A stretch of 64,000 bases of DNA from Verrucomicrobiaceae bacterium (GCA_024232965.1 JACKQF010000008.1:248001-312000), one strand, 5' to 3'. Counted from the stretch's first letter, positions 42,477 to 51,105 are shown. The notes: generated from the sequence alone by a model not told the origin. Made by a program: numbers and translations.

Positions 42477-43024
42477 GAGCCATCAGGTCTTGCGAAAGCC
42501 GATTTGATCTCCAGCAGATTCGAGGAGGCCAACAGATGAAGACAAAGTCAATCTGCTGGCCGCCCTGAGCCGAGTCCCCGAGACAGACGAAATCAATCTG
42601 CTGGAAATCACAAAACAGGGTGATGCTGGGTAGATCTCCGCCTCTTTGCGATCTTTGCGTTCCTTCGAGCTATCAGGTCTTGCGAACGCCGATTTGATCT
42701 CCAGCAGATTCGAGGAGGCCAACAGATGAAGATAAAGCACAAATCTCCGGGCCTCCCTCAGCCGAGTCCCCGAGACAGACGAAGTCAATCTGCTGGAAAC
42801 CAGAAAACAGGGTGACGCTGGGTAGATCTCCGTCTCTTTGCGATCTTTGCGTTCCTTCGAGCCATCAGGTCTTGCGAACGCCGATTTGATCTCCAGCAGA
42901 TTCGAGGAGGCCAACAGATGAAGACAAAGCACAAATCTGCTGGCCTCCCTGAATCTGCTGGAAACCACAAAACAGGGTGACGCTGGGTAGATCTCCGTCT
43001 CTTTGCGATCTTTGCGTTCCTTCG
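42477..43024. repeat. Three tandem repeats of about 190 bp
   Basis: Units begin at 42477, 42667 and 42859 with GAGCCATCAGGTCTTGCGAA (with variants), and each includes CGATTTGATCTCCAGCAGAT, GAGGAGGCCAACAGATGAAG, and GGTGACGCTGGGTAGATCTC then CTTTGCGATCTTTGCGTTCC. The third unit lacks about 36 bases in the middle. Open frames through them (for example ERKDRKETEIYPASPC on the minus strand) are repeats of the same low-complexity text and I do not call them genes. The interval 42343-42476 before the first unit holds nothing recognised. Confidence 0.8.
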
Positions 43025-43059
43025 CGGCCAATTCTCATCCCCGAACTTCGGGCAGGAGC

Positions 43060-44274
43060 TCAGGTCCCCAGCCACGTCGCCAGGCCCAGGAAGACGCCCA
43101 TGCTCATCACGTCCGTGGCCGTTGTCAGAATGATGCTTGAAGCCGTCGCCGGATCGGCCCCGAACTTCCGCAGCAGCAGCGGCACATAGGCCCCCGTCAC
43201 GCCACTGATCACACAGCTCAGCAGCATCGAGATCAGCACCACCACCCCCAGCATCACCGCATTCGGATTGCCCCGATAGTGCGCATAGGCCCACATGCCC
43301 AGGCCAGCGGTCACCCCCACCAGGGCCCCATTGATCAGACCCAGCAGCGCCTCCTTCCAGATCAGTCGGCGCTCCTCGCCCGGCTTCAGTTCCCCCAGGG
43401 TCAGCCCCCGCAGCGCCACCGCCAGCGCCTGGCAGCCCGTATTGCCAGACTGGCCAGACATCACCGGCAGAAAGGCCGCCAGCAGCACCACCCGATCCAG
43501 AGTGCCCTGGAAAAAAGCCACCACCGCCCCTGCCACAAAGCAGGTCAGCAGATTCGCCTGCAGCCACGGATGCCGCCACAGCAGACTCCGCCACACCGGT
43601 GTGGACAGGCGCTCCTCCTTCTCCACCCCCACCATCGTCCCCGCTTGGGCAGAGATCTCGATCGCACGGGCCTCAAACAAAGTGCTCCCACGCACCAGTC
43701 CCAAAAGATGCCCCTCCGGATCACATACCGGATAGACCGGGTAATGCCGGTTCACGCAGCTCTTCATCGCCGTCGTCAGTTCCATTTCCGGGCTCAACCA
43801 AAAGACCTGATCCAGCATCACCGCACTCAGCAGTTGCTCCGGCTCCGCCAGCATCAGATCGCGCATCACCAGCACGCCCAGCAGCTTGTTCGAATCATCC
43901 GTCACGTAGCCATAAGTGATCAGCGCCTTCTTTGTCAATCGACGCAGCGCATCGATGGCCTCACGCACTCGCATCGTCGGGCGAAAGACCGCCACCGGCG
44001 GTTCCATCAGCCACCCCACGCTGTCTTCCTCATACTCCTGATTGCGCCGCCACTGCGCCGCCGTCTCCGGTGCCGCCGCCGCCAGGATGGCCGTCCGGTG
44101 GTCTTCCTCCAGTTCATCCAGCGCCTGCTGCGCCACCATCGGGTTCAGCCCTTGCAGGACCGCCACCGCCAGGGCCGGCTCCACACGCTCCAAAAGATCC
44201 GCCGCCTCATGCGGCGCACATCCGGCCACTGCCGAGAGCATTTCATCCACCTGTGCCAAATTCGCATCCAACAT
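43060..44274 (-). CDS. mgtE: MgtE-family magnesium transporter
   Basis: The 404-residue product has the MgtE layout: an N-terminal helical domain (APHEAADLLERVEPALAVAV, QALDELEEDHRTAILAAAAP), tandem CBS domains (SVGWLMEPPVAVFRPTMRVR, YVTDDSNKLLGVLVMRDLML, YPVYPVCDPEGHLLGLVRGS), and about five membrane helices with the pore motif region LPVMSGQSGNTGCQALAVAL. The transporter is gated by intracellular magnesium. The start is the ATG at 44274. The protein is slightly shorter than the 450-residue norm because the first helical domain is short. Confidence 0.93.
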   Translation of the reverse strand: MLDANLAQVDEMLSAVAGCAPHEAADLLERVEPALAVAVLQGLNPMVAQQALDELEEDHRTAILAAAAPETAAQWRRNQEYEEDSVGWLMEPPVAVFRPTMRVREAIDALRRLTKKALITYGYVTDDSNKLLGVLVMRDLMLAEPEQLLSAVMLDQVFWLSPEMELTTAMKSCVNRHYPVYPVCDPEGHLLGLVRGSTLFEARAIEISAQAGTMVGVEKEERLSTPVWRSLLWRHPWLQANLLTCFVAGAVVAFFQGTLDRVVLLAAFLPVMSGQSGNTGCQALAVALRGLTLGELKPGEERRLIWKEALLGLINGALVGVTAGLGMWAYAHYRGNPNAVMLGVVVLISMLLSCVISGVTGAYVPLLLRKFGADPATASSIILTTATDVMSMGVFLGLATWLGT

Positions 44275-44774
44275 CGCCCAAAACTTCCACCATCCCGCCC
44301 CGCACGCAAGCCCCCCGTCTCTCGACCTTCGCTACCCAGGGGAGCCGCTGATCCATGAGGGATTAGGAACACAGGAAGGAGGAATCGAGGAATGTTTTTG
44401 ATTGGGGCGGCAGCCCCTGAGAGCGCTGGCTTTTTGTCCTTCGTCGTACTTCGGAGAACGGGCCGCCGCCCACTCACCCAAAGCGAAGCCAAACTGCCTA
44501 ACCGCAGATCGCCTAGAGGTCCGCAGATCAAAGCAGGATGAATCGAATCCTCCAGACATCTGCGCTTTCTGCGAGATCTGCAGTTGGACCATTCTGCTGT
44601 GCCCAGGCATTCGGGGAGGATCGGCAGAGGAATGGGGGCAAAGGAATCTTCCCGACTCCGCGCAGCAGTGCTTCGGGGCGCGGCGCTTCCAGCCCGCCCA
44701 GCCAATGAAAAAGCCAAAGAACCGCTCACGAACCGCCAACAGCCACGGGGATTCGCCGCAAAGGATCGCAACGA
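44275..44774. other. 500-base gap with dispersed repeats
   Basis: I see no gene. The stretch holds AGGAAGGAGGAATCGAGGAA (near 44370), also found in inverted orientation near 52355-52375, and GGCAGAGGAATGGGGGCAAA near 44628, which matches 9040-9062. It also holds low-complexity text of the type GCGCTTTCTGCGAGATCTGC. Confidence 0.55.
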
Positions 44775-45168
44775 TCACAAAGAGAAAGATTCGCTCTTTG
44801 GAAGCAGCTTTAGCCCCAACTCCTTCATTTCGAACTCGGTGTCCTTCACCCCGTGCGGGAGCATGTTCATGCAGGGCAAGTTGGCGATGCTATTCCAGAG
44901 GTGCGCGGTCTGGATGACGTAATGTACCTTGAGCCACATCTGCTTCTTGAACTCCGGGATGTCAGCCAAGTAGTTCGCATACCACAGCGCCAGCGGCACC
45001 TTGCGGGCGTCCCCGCCCACATAGGGGGTAATCCCTCCCCTGTTCCTTCTTCGCCGCCGTCTCCTAGTTGTCAGAGAGGTAGCGCAGGAAGAGGAAGGAC
45101 AGCATGTAGTCGCGGAAGTCGTCCGCGTCCATCGCCTCGCGCAGGTGCTTTTGGTTGGTGTCGGTCAT
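44775..45168 (-). pseudogene. hsdM pseudogene (type I methylase N-terminus)
   Basis: The ATG at 45168 opens TNQKHLREAMDADDFRDYML and SFLFLRYLSDN, the N-terminus of a type I DNA methylase subunit, and then meets a TAG at 45066-45064 where the family usually has Tyr (DNYE). Beyond it the frame gives ETAAKKEQGRDYP, then shifts into another frame (from 45020) reading PLALWYANYLADIPEFKKQM and LKVHYVIQTAHLWNSIANLP, again HsdM-like. The remainder, with the SAM and NPPF motifs, is missing. So the gene is broken by a nonsense codon, a frameshift and a 3' deletion. It starts 5 bases after the DUF1828/1829 gene. Confidence 0.85.
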
Positions 45169-45172
45169 CGCT

Positions 45173-45958
45173 TTAGCCGAGAGAGCTCAGAGCGTCGTGG
45201 ATACGGTCGGTCTCATCGTAACCGCAAAAGAGAGAGCATTCGGTCTCGCCGATGTGGCGGCTGTAGGGGTCAATCAATTGACTGTCGCGGTCGTAGAGCA
45301 TGATGGGCGCAAGACCCGTGTAATTGCTTTTGAGCTCATGCCAGCGGAAGCCCCATTTTTCCATGCTACCGGAGATGTCCGACTTGGCTCTTAGAATCTG
45401 AATTGCTGAAGGCCGTCGCTGCTCGATGAAGTAATCAACAGCGATGGCGCGGTCCTTGGTGACGTGCAGCTTGTGCTTGCGCTTCGCCTCCAGTCCGGCG
45501 TCGCTCAAAATTCGCTTCACCACAGTGTCGGCCACATCTTCCTCCGCCATGCGGTGGTCGTTGAGGATGTCCAGACGGGACACCGCCACCAGACCTTCGG
45601 CAAAAACCTGGATGTCACAGGCATCCAAAGGCAACTCCAGCCAGCGGCAGAGCACCCCGTGCTCCTCCGTGAGCGAGTGTTCGGCGCACAGGCGCTGCAA
45701 GTGATGCTTCATCGCATCCGTGCTGATGTTCTGCCCCTGTCCGGTCAGCCAGGAGAGCGTCTTGCCTCGGTCGCTCATGCGGACGCCCTTGGGGGTCAAC
45801 TGGCTCAGCTCCAGCACGACCTGCCAGCCGTCGGGATAGGAGGCGGGCATGGTGAACAGCAGGCCCTTGGCTGTGGGCTCGATTTCCAGCGCCTCATCCC
45901 AAAAGGAGGTCAGCAAGGCGCGCAGGTCGGTGGATGAAAGGATAGTGTCGGCAATCAC
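45173..45958 (-). CDS. DUF1828/DUF1829 protein
   Basis: The 261-residue product seems to join two domains of unknown function found together: an N-terminal DUF1828-like part (VELSQLTPKGVRMSDRGKTL-type LELSQLTPKGVRMSDRGKTL, SWLTGQGQNISTDAMKHHLQ) and a C-terminal DUF1829-like part (HKLHVTKDRAIAVDYFIEQR and SGSMEKWGFRWHELKSNYTG). I recall such genes beside restriction and abortive-infection genes, but the function is not established. The start is a GTG at 45958 that overlaps the stop of the upstream gene (GTGA). It is intact and lies between remnants of hsd genes, which suggests an accessory gene of the locus. Confidence 0.65.
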   Translation of the reverse strand: MIADTILSSTDLRALLTSFWDEALEIEPTAKGLLFTMPASYPDGWQVVLELSQLTPKGVRMSDRGKTLSWLTGQGQNISTDAMKHHLQRLCAEHSLTEEHGVLCRWLELPLDACDIQVFAEGLVAVSRLDILNDHRMAEEDVADTVVKRILSDAGLEAKRKHKLHVTKDRAIAVDYFIEQRRPSAIQILRAKSDISGSMEKWGFRWHELKSNYTGLAPIMLYDRDSQLIDPYSRHIGETECSLFCGYDETDRIHDALSSLG

Positions 45959-46431
45959 GAGAATAGCTCTCCTTCCCATTCCCAGCCAAGATCAATCTTC
46001 CACATCTTGGCAGTTTGGTTGATAAAGTCCCGGAAATCCGTGGTGGAGAAGTCCAGAAGGGGCTGGTGGATGTTCTGTTTTGGGTCGTTGGTCGGCAAAT
46101 TCGGATCGCACACATTCACGTGCCAGCCTTTAGGGATGCGCTTCTTGAAGCGGAAGTTCTGGCGGCCGATCGGACTATAGCCCACGCCCCGCACCCGTTG
46201 GTTAGCCAGCAGGAAACTGGCGTCATAGGTTTCAGGGTTGTCCAGCTCGGGAGCCTTGCCCAGGTAGCGCATGTCCACAAAGGGACCGTCCACCAACTGC
46301 GGGCGCGATTCGAAATGACGCCCAATCCCGCCTTTGCTCATCTTCTCCAGCTCCAGCGTGTCGCCGGGCGGCAGGCATTTGTCCTTTTGCAGGATCTCTT
46401 CGATCTGATGGGGCTTGTAGGGATAGCTCAT
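45955..46431 (-). CDS. Small protein of unknown function, coupled to the DUF1828 gene
   Basis: The 158-residue product starts at the ATG at 46431 (MSYPYKPHQIEEILQKDKCL) and includes LELEKMSKGGIGRHFESRPQ, LLANQRVRGVGYSPIGRQNF and KKRIPKGWHVNVCDPNLPTN. I do not recognise it. No signal peptide or membrane segment is seen. Its start codon overlaps the stop of an hsdS remnant (ATGA), and its stop overlaps the start of the DUF1828/1829 gene (GTGA), so the pair is translationally coupled. A two-gene unit is likely. Confidence 0.65.
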   Translation of the reverse strand: MSYPYKPHQIEEILQKDKCLPPGDTLELEKMSKGGIGRHFESRPQLVDGPFVDMRYLGKAPELDNPETYDASFLLANQRVRGVGYSPIGRQNFRFKKRIPKGWHVNVCDPNLPTNDPKQNIHQPLLDFSTTDFRDFINQTAKMWKIDLGWEWEGELFS

Positions 46432-46484
46432 GTCGGGTCCTCCGGGGATGGGTAAAGTTGCTGCATCATGGCTTTCTCCGCTAC
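46428..46484 (-). pseudogene. Orphan hsdS 3' tail
   Basis: A frame ending AEKAMMQQLYPSPEDPT and TGA at 46430-46428 reproduces the C-terminus of the HsdS-like chimera (DLMQQLFPSPEEG). The DNA match is 27 of 29 bases between 46438-46466 and 48608-48636. Nothing else of hsdS is present here. It starts at the stop codon of the helicase gene and overlaps the ATG of the next gene. Confidence 0.75.
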
Positions 46485-48574
46485 AAGAGTCCAATTTCAG
46501 AAAGGTATCGCGAAGGTGCTGCGGTTCGCTTCCCGAGTCGTTTTGCGGTCTGGAAGACCACGCGCTTCTTAGCACGAGTAAACGCGACGTAGAACACGCG
46601 GCGTTCAGCTTCAAATTGAGCAAGCGTTTGGGCGTATTTCATGGGCCACATGTCTTCGACGCAATCGAGAACCATCACCGTTTCAAACTCCTTTCCTTTT
46701 GCTCGCAAAGCGGTCATTAGATGAACTGGGCGTTTCTGCACATCGTTCGAGTCGGGAGCCTCGTCGTCAGTCGGGGGGACATGGGCAAGGTGATCTTTTG
46801 CAGTTTCAATGTCATCCAAAAATTGCAAATAATCGTCACCATATCGCTGAGCGTATTCAGCTAGCTGCCCAAATGGTGGATCCTTGAAAAAAATGTCCTC
46901 CTCCGCCTTGCCGAAGTCTGCCGCAAGACCTTCGAAGTTACAACTTAACGCCGTGATCGCATCAGCTACTGTGGTCGCGTCCAAATACGAGCGTATAGCA
47001 TCAGCGAATTCAATACTCGTTCGCCCTCCAACGTTGGGCCCTGCTAGCGGCCCCCTGTAAGACGCGACCGCGTCTATCGAATCACAAATTTTCCCAAACA
47101 CCGACCTTCTGAAATGCCCATCCAATTGTTCCTTCTGAGCATTGTTCAGACGGTAACGCTTCACCAGATTACAAAGCTCTAGCAAATCGGCCGCGACTTC
47201 CCGAGGTCGCCGACGTTGATCTGCGCGCTGCTTGATTTCGAGAAGTTCCAGCAATTGATCAAAGGTTTTGCTCAGAAAGATCTGAAGGTCTTCCGCAGCG
47301 CAGAACGGAACGTTCTTCGATGCAAAATACACTTGATATGGAATAAGTTGCGCCTTCTTTCGCCCAATCAGCGCAATTCGGGTGGGACTACCATCAGGCT
47401 TGATGTGCTCGGCCACTAATTCAGCCGCAAGATCTAGTGAAGCATTGATATCCTCAGTTTCCTCAACCCTGATCTCGGCCTCTGCCGTTTGGAAAGCTTG
47501 TGTGTCTTTATCGACTCGCCGCTGATTGTGGCGGATCAGCTTTTGAGCGAGAGTAACAATATTGGCTGGAGACCTGTAGTTCGTCTGAAGTGTGAAGGTC
47601 TTAAACCTACTTGCAAAGAATCGCTCGGGCTCAAGAATGTATACCGGAGTCGTCCCTCTCCATTCGTAGATCGCTTGATCGTCATCGCCAACAAGTGTGA
47701 CAGTCGCACGGTGCCGCTCAACAATTGCTTTCACCAGATTGAGATCGAGTGGGTTGATGTCCTGAAACTCGTCCACGATTACATGGTCGTATTTGGCAAC
47801 GCCGGTGAGTGGCTTGTCGGCATCCTCACCCTTCTGCCGCTCGTCGATAAAAGCGAAATACTTTTGATCTTCCAAAGTGAAAGTAGCGCTTTTAATCAAC
47901 TGATCAGTCGCTTCGAGCCAGAACTTGTAGAAACCGGTGTAAACGCGCTTCAGAAACCCTTGCGGATCGTTGCCATCTTTGGGGCGAGACGTAAGGATTC
48001 CAATTTTGATGAGGGTTTCCCACAGCTCTTCTAAGCGCCAACCCAATTCAAGGTCGATAAGGTCCTGAACATGGGCGTTAAATTCTTCCGCCGACTTGAT
48101 TCGGGTATGATCAAAGCCTAATGCCTTCAGCGCATCCATGATTTCGAGAATTTCCTTCGTTCGAGAGGATCGTTTCTCAATGGCATCCTTCACAGCCTTA
48201 TGTTTCGCCCAAACAGGCGCAAGCTGGTTCAATATGGTAAAATGCTTGTTATCCTTATTCGTCAGGAGACGGGGATTCCTTGTCTGTGACTTGATTCGGC
48301 GGAAACCCCAAGCGTTTAGCGTGGTGATCTCAACGTGGTCCCGAATTGATGCGAACTCTGGGTCCTCCGTTAGCCGCGCTTTCAACTCGTCACGTGCGGC
48401 CACTGTGAAAGTGAGAACGAGAAATCGGGTCGCTCTGCTTGATGCCAACCGGTGCAAAGCGCAGCAGCGGTGAAGGATGGAGAGGGTTTTGCCGCAGCCC
48501 GCAGGAGCTAGCAGGCGGATGTTTACAGCAGGTGCATCACAGAATGCCTGTTGGGACTTGTCGAGTTTTGGCAT
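46481..48574 (-). CDS. UvrD/Rep-like superfamily 1 helicase
   Basis: The 697-residue product, starting at MPKLDKSQQAF (48574), has the SF1A motifs in order: Q/I in IRLLAPAGCGKTLSILHRCC, II in HVIVDEFQDINPLDLNLVKA, III in VTLVGDDDQAIYEWRGTTPV, IV around TLQTNYRSPANIVTLAQKLI, V in MTALRAKGKEFETVMVLDCV and VI in RRVFYVAFTRAKKRVVFQTA. It appears intact. The body is shorter than the usual 720-750. No nuclease motif was noticed. It is placed between two copies of the hsdS tail inside a decayed type I restriction locus. Stand-alone UvrD-like helicases are frequent partners in phage-defence islands. An upstream in-frame ATG (48715) lies in the hsd chimera and is rejected. Confidence 0.88.
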   Translation of the reverse strand: MPKLDKSQQAFCDAPAVNIRLLAPAGCGKTLSILHRCCALHRLASSRATRFLVLTFTVAARDELKARLTEDPEFASIRDHVEITTLNAWGFRRIKSQTRNPRLLTNKDNKHFTILNQLAPVWAKHKAVKDAIEKRSSRTKEILEIMDALKALGFDHTRIKSAEEFNAHVQDLIDLELGWRLEELWETLIKIGILTSRPKDGNDPQGFLKRVYTGFYKFWLEATDQLIKSATFTLEDQKYFAFIDERQKGEDADKPLTGVAKYDHVIVDEFQDINPLDLNLVKAIVERHRATVTLVGDDDQAIYEWRGTTPVYILEPERFFASRFKTFTLQTNYRSPANIVTLAQKLIRHNQRRVDKDTQAFQTAEAEIRVEETEDINASLDLAAELVAEHIKPDGSPTRIALIGRKKAQLIPYQVYFASKNVPFCAAEDLQIFLSKTFDQLLELLEIKQRADQRRRPREVAADLLELCNLVKRYRLNNAQKEQLDGHFRRSVFGKICDSIDAVASYRGPLAGPNVGGRTSIEFADAIRSYLDATTVADAITALSCNFEGLAADFGKAEEDIFFKDPPFGQLAEYAQRYGDDYLQFLDDIETAKDHLAHVPPTDDEAPDSNDVQKRPVHLMTALRAKGKEFETVMVLDCVEDMWPMKYAQTLAQFEAERRVFYVAFTRAKKRVVFQTAKRLGKRTAAPSRYLSEIGLL

Positions 48575-48600
48575 GACGTAGTTGTTGGTGGTTGGGGGTT

Positions 48601-49077
48601 TTAACCCTCCTCCGGGGATGGGAAAAGCTGCTGCATCAGGTCTTTCTTGTGGGTCTTGAGGGCTTCGTGCTTTTGGGTTTCGGCGGTGATCAGGGCGTCG
48701 AGGCTGCTCAGGCACGTGGCGATGCGTTGTTGTTCGGCAATCGTTGACGGCCAGGCCAACTCAAGCGCACGGAACCTTGAACTGCCACGAGGAGCCACTG
48801 AGATTGCTTGGGTCGCAATCCTCGCGAAGGTTCCGTATTTCGGGCATTGCTGAAATGCTTGCGCCACAAACTCCGCGTCGGTGAGGCGGACGCTGTTCGG
48901 GGCCTCAAACTTCTCCCGGAAGTTCTTTTCCAGCGTGGCGCGGTTGGTGATCTCCGTGCGGTATTCGTATCTGAGTCCCTGGAGCTTGCCGATGAACCCG
49001 GATTCGACGCCGTCTTCGCGAATCACCGAGCTCTGGAACTCTGGCGAGGGTTCATAGTGGAAGTTGGAGGTGGGCAT
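48601..49077 (-). pseudogene. Chimera: HsdR N-terminus fused to HsdS C-terminus
   Basis: The frame runs 158 codons from the ATG at 49077. The first part, MPTSNFHYEPSPEFQSSVIR then FIGKLQGLRYEYRTEITNRA and LEKNFREKFEAPNSVRLTDA, is the start of a type I restriction subunit HsdR. After LTDAEF the text becomes VAQAFQQCPKYGTFARIATQ and AWPSTIAEQQRIATCLSSLD with AETQKHEALKTHKKDLMQQL, the second half of a specificity subunit HsdS, including its coiled-coil conserved region. So a deletion or recombination has joined hsdR and hsdS in frame. No HsdR nuclease/helicase and only one partial HsdS target domain remain. It is unlikely to work as either. Confidence 0.8.
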
Positions 49078-49490
49078 GAGGGGAGGAGGAAAGCTGAGAG
49101 CCGAAAGCAAACGTTTAGGCGTGCCGATCCCCAAACGGTGGATCATTGCGCCGTCGTTTAAATCCTCAAGGGAATCTTAGAGATACTGCGCTTATCAAAG
49201 CGGTTGGTGCTAGGACTGGCAAGGAGGAATGGGTGGGATGGAGTGAAAAGTCAGGAGTAAAATGTCAGAAGATGGGATGCCCCGGGCGGGCGGAGCAGGC
49301 CCAGAGATCAGGCAAAAGGAACTATTTTTGCGGCGATGTCCGCGTCGGATCGACGAAAGCCCCTCATTATCAACGGAAAAGTCGAGGTGGCTAGGAACTG
49401 GCGTCGGCTCAGCGGAAAGAAAGTGGCTGCAACGCTGTCACATTTGCTGCCAACTCTTGTATATGCATTTAGTAACAACACTCGACTTCG
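49078..49490. other. 413-base gap before the XRE gene
   Basis: I see no gene. It contains the presumptive promoter regions of the divergent hsd chimera and the XRE regulator. Confidence 0.5.
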
Positions 49491-49796
49491 ATGCGCCCGC
49501 CCACGCCACCCATGACTGCGGAACAGCTTTTGGCGCATTGTCGGAAAAACGGACGAGCCGACATCTGCGCAGGTCATGTCCTGGCGATCCAGACCCTCCT
49601 GGATGAGCGCAAGTGGTGCCAATCCAGGCTTGCAGAGGCATCCAACGTCCCCCGCCAGATGATCGGAATGATCCTGGTCATGAAGCGCTTCCCCACAGGC
49701 GACTGCCTGAGCAAGCTCGCGGAAGCCTTTGGGCTCGATCTCTTTGAGTTGGATCTCATCGCCAAACTGGAGCTCAAGATTCGTTTGCAACTATAG
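49491..49796 (+). CDS. XRE-family helix-turn-helix regulator
   Basis: The 101-residue product contains an HTH_3 domain: LLDERKWCQSRLAEASNVPR then QMIGMILVMKRFPTGDCLSK and LAEAFGLDLFELDLI. An internal ATG at codon 8 (49512) is an alternative start. Single-domain XRE proteins usually repress nearby genes. Its target could be the plus-strand genes that follow, or the divergent restriction/defence locus. Confidence 0.8.
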   Translation: MRPPTPPMTAEQLLAHCRKNGRADICAGHVLAIQTLLDERKWCQSRLAEASNVPRQMIGMILVMKRFPTGDCLSKLAEAFGLDLFELDLIAKLELKIRLQL

Positions 49797-49941
49797 TTGC
49801 ATTGCTTACCAGGAGGACTTGCGGGAATCCTTCCCCCATGACCGCGCTGGTTCCAACCACCCACCGCCTGACTCCCGACCACCGTCGGATGGTTGTCCTG
49901 ATTGGTCCCACGCCGGAGCGGCAAACGTGCTTTACGACGCC

Positions 49942-50235
49942 GCGCTGCAACGGTGCAACACGCCGTTGCGCTGCTACAAAACCTCGTTGCAACGGTGCAA
50001 CACGCCGTTGCGCTGCTACAAAACCGCGCTGCAACGGTGCAACGCTCCGTTGCGCTGCTACAAAACCACGCTGCAACGGTGCAACGCGCCGTTGCACTGC
50101 TACAAAACCGCGCTGCGACGGTGCAACACGCCGTTGCACTGCTACAAAACCTCGCTGCAACGGTGCAACACGCCGTTGCGCTGCTACAAAACCGCGCTGC
50201 GACGGTGCAGCGCTCCGTTGCACCGTCACAAAACC
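49942..50235. repeat. Seven tandem 42-bp repeats
   Basis: The unit, for example GCGCTGCAACGGTGCAACAC followed by GCCGTTGCGCTGCTACAAAA and CC, occurs seven times exactly in register (starts 49942, 49984, 50026, 50068, 50110, 50152, 50194). Each unit holds an inverted repeat GCAACGG...CCGTTGC. Because 42 is a multiple of three and the unit lacks stops, at least five reading frames are open. One plus frame gives a 14-residue heptad-like pattern (AATVQHAVALLQN), another a Cys-rich one (LQRCNTPLRCYKT). The true frame, if any, is not clear. Upstream, MTALVPTTHRLTPDHRRMVV (ATG 49838) looks like a gene start, and ANVLYDAAL in another frame suggests a frameshifted gene. The stretch 49797-50403 has no other gene. 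Confidence 0.85.
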
Positions 50236-50403
50236 ACGCTGCCGGGCCCCGGAGAGGCTCTGGCAGACACCACCCCTCATCACCCGGAGGCCCCGCTGAT
50301 GGCGACATGGAACAGCGGCACTCTGTGGAACTCTGGCGCCCTCTGGGGGCCGGACTCGCCCTCTTCATCTCAACAACGCAACCAACTTACACGTCACCGA
50401 ACC

Positions 50404-51105
50404 ATGAAACGTCAACCTTACTATCCCCGCATCCTTGCCGACCAACCCGAGTGGCACTTCAACTACGCTGACCAACTGACGGAGCAAGCCACGGCTCTGG
50501 GCCTCGTGCCTGCCGAGGTGACCGCCACCGTCAATGACTCCCGCCATTTGGGCTATGCCCTGGGCACTTGGCTGACGACCGTGCGCGAGTTCGGCCCCGG
50601 CAGCACCGCGCAACTTGAGTCGCTGCGCTATGGCACTGGAGACGACCCCTTTGTCTTGCCGTCCTTTGTCGCCCCCGCGCCGCCCGACGGTCTGACGGCG
50701 GTGAAACCCGGTGCCTTGAACCGCATCTTTGATTATGTGCAGGTCATCAAAAAACGCCCCGCCTACACGGAGGGCATCGGCCTGCTGCTGGGCATCGTCG
50801 GCGGCGAGGACACAACGGCGCACACCGCGCCGGAGATCTCGCTAAAACTGGAGCAAGGCAGCGGCTGCCAGTGCGTGCGCATCCGCTTCAAGAAGTTCGG
50901 CCACTACGCCGTCGCCATCTACAGCCGCCGCAATGGTGGTCCCTGGGAGCTGCTGGGCATCGACGCCGAAAGCCCCTACCTGGACGAGCGCCCCCTCGCC
51001 GTCCCCGGCCAACCCGAAATGCGCGAATACCGCAGCCGCTTCTGGGAAAACGGTTCGGAAATCGGCGACTGGACGGAGGTGTTCAGCGTCACGGTGGGAG
51101 TTTGA
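50404..51105 (+). CDS. Protein of unknown function
   Basis: The 233-residue product starts MKRQPYYPRILADQPEWHFN. The middle contains AYTEGIGLLLGIVGGEDTTA and the C-terminus LLGIDAESPYLDERPLAVPG followed by REYRSRFWENGSEIGDWTEV. I recall similar proteins in Verrucomicrobia and Planctomycetes (start with YADQLTEQATALGL-type text, end with ...W-NG-..GDW) but know no function. A possible fibronectin-like or beta-sandwich C-terminus is a guess. The reading frame is open for more than 600 bases upstream through the repeats, but this ATG begins the recognisable protein. It stands between a repeat array and a collagen-like gene. Confidence 0.65.
   Translation: MKRQPYYPRILADQPEWHFNYADQLTEQATALGLVPAEVTATVNDSRHLGYALGTWLTTVREFGPGSTAQLESLRYGTGDDPFVLPSFVAPAPPDGLTAVKPGALNRIFDYVQVIKKRPAYTEGIGLLLGIVGGEDTTAHTAPEISLKLEQGSGCQCVRIRFKKFGHYAVAIYSRRNGGPWELLGIDAESPYLDERPLAVPGQPEMREYRSRFWENGSEIGDWTEVFSVTVGV

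Noticed and set aside
42477..43594. Long minus-strand open frames across the 190-bp repeats, one running into mgtE
   Set aside because: Their text is low-complexity repeat translation, they overlap mgtE out of frame, and no family resemblance is seen.
49942..50235. CRISPR array
   Set aside because: The 42-bp units are directly adjacent with no unique spacers, and no cas gene is in the window.
49729..50403. A 458-residue protein starting upstream of the 42-bp repeats
   Set aside because: The frame is open only because the repeats lack stops; the recognisable protein begins at 50404 and the upstream text overlaps the XRE gene.
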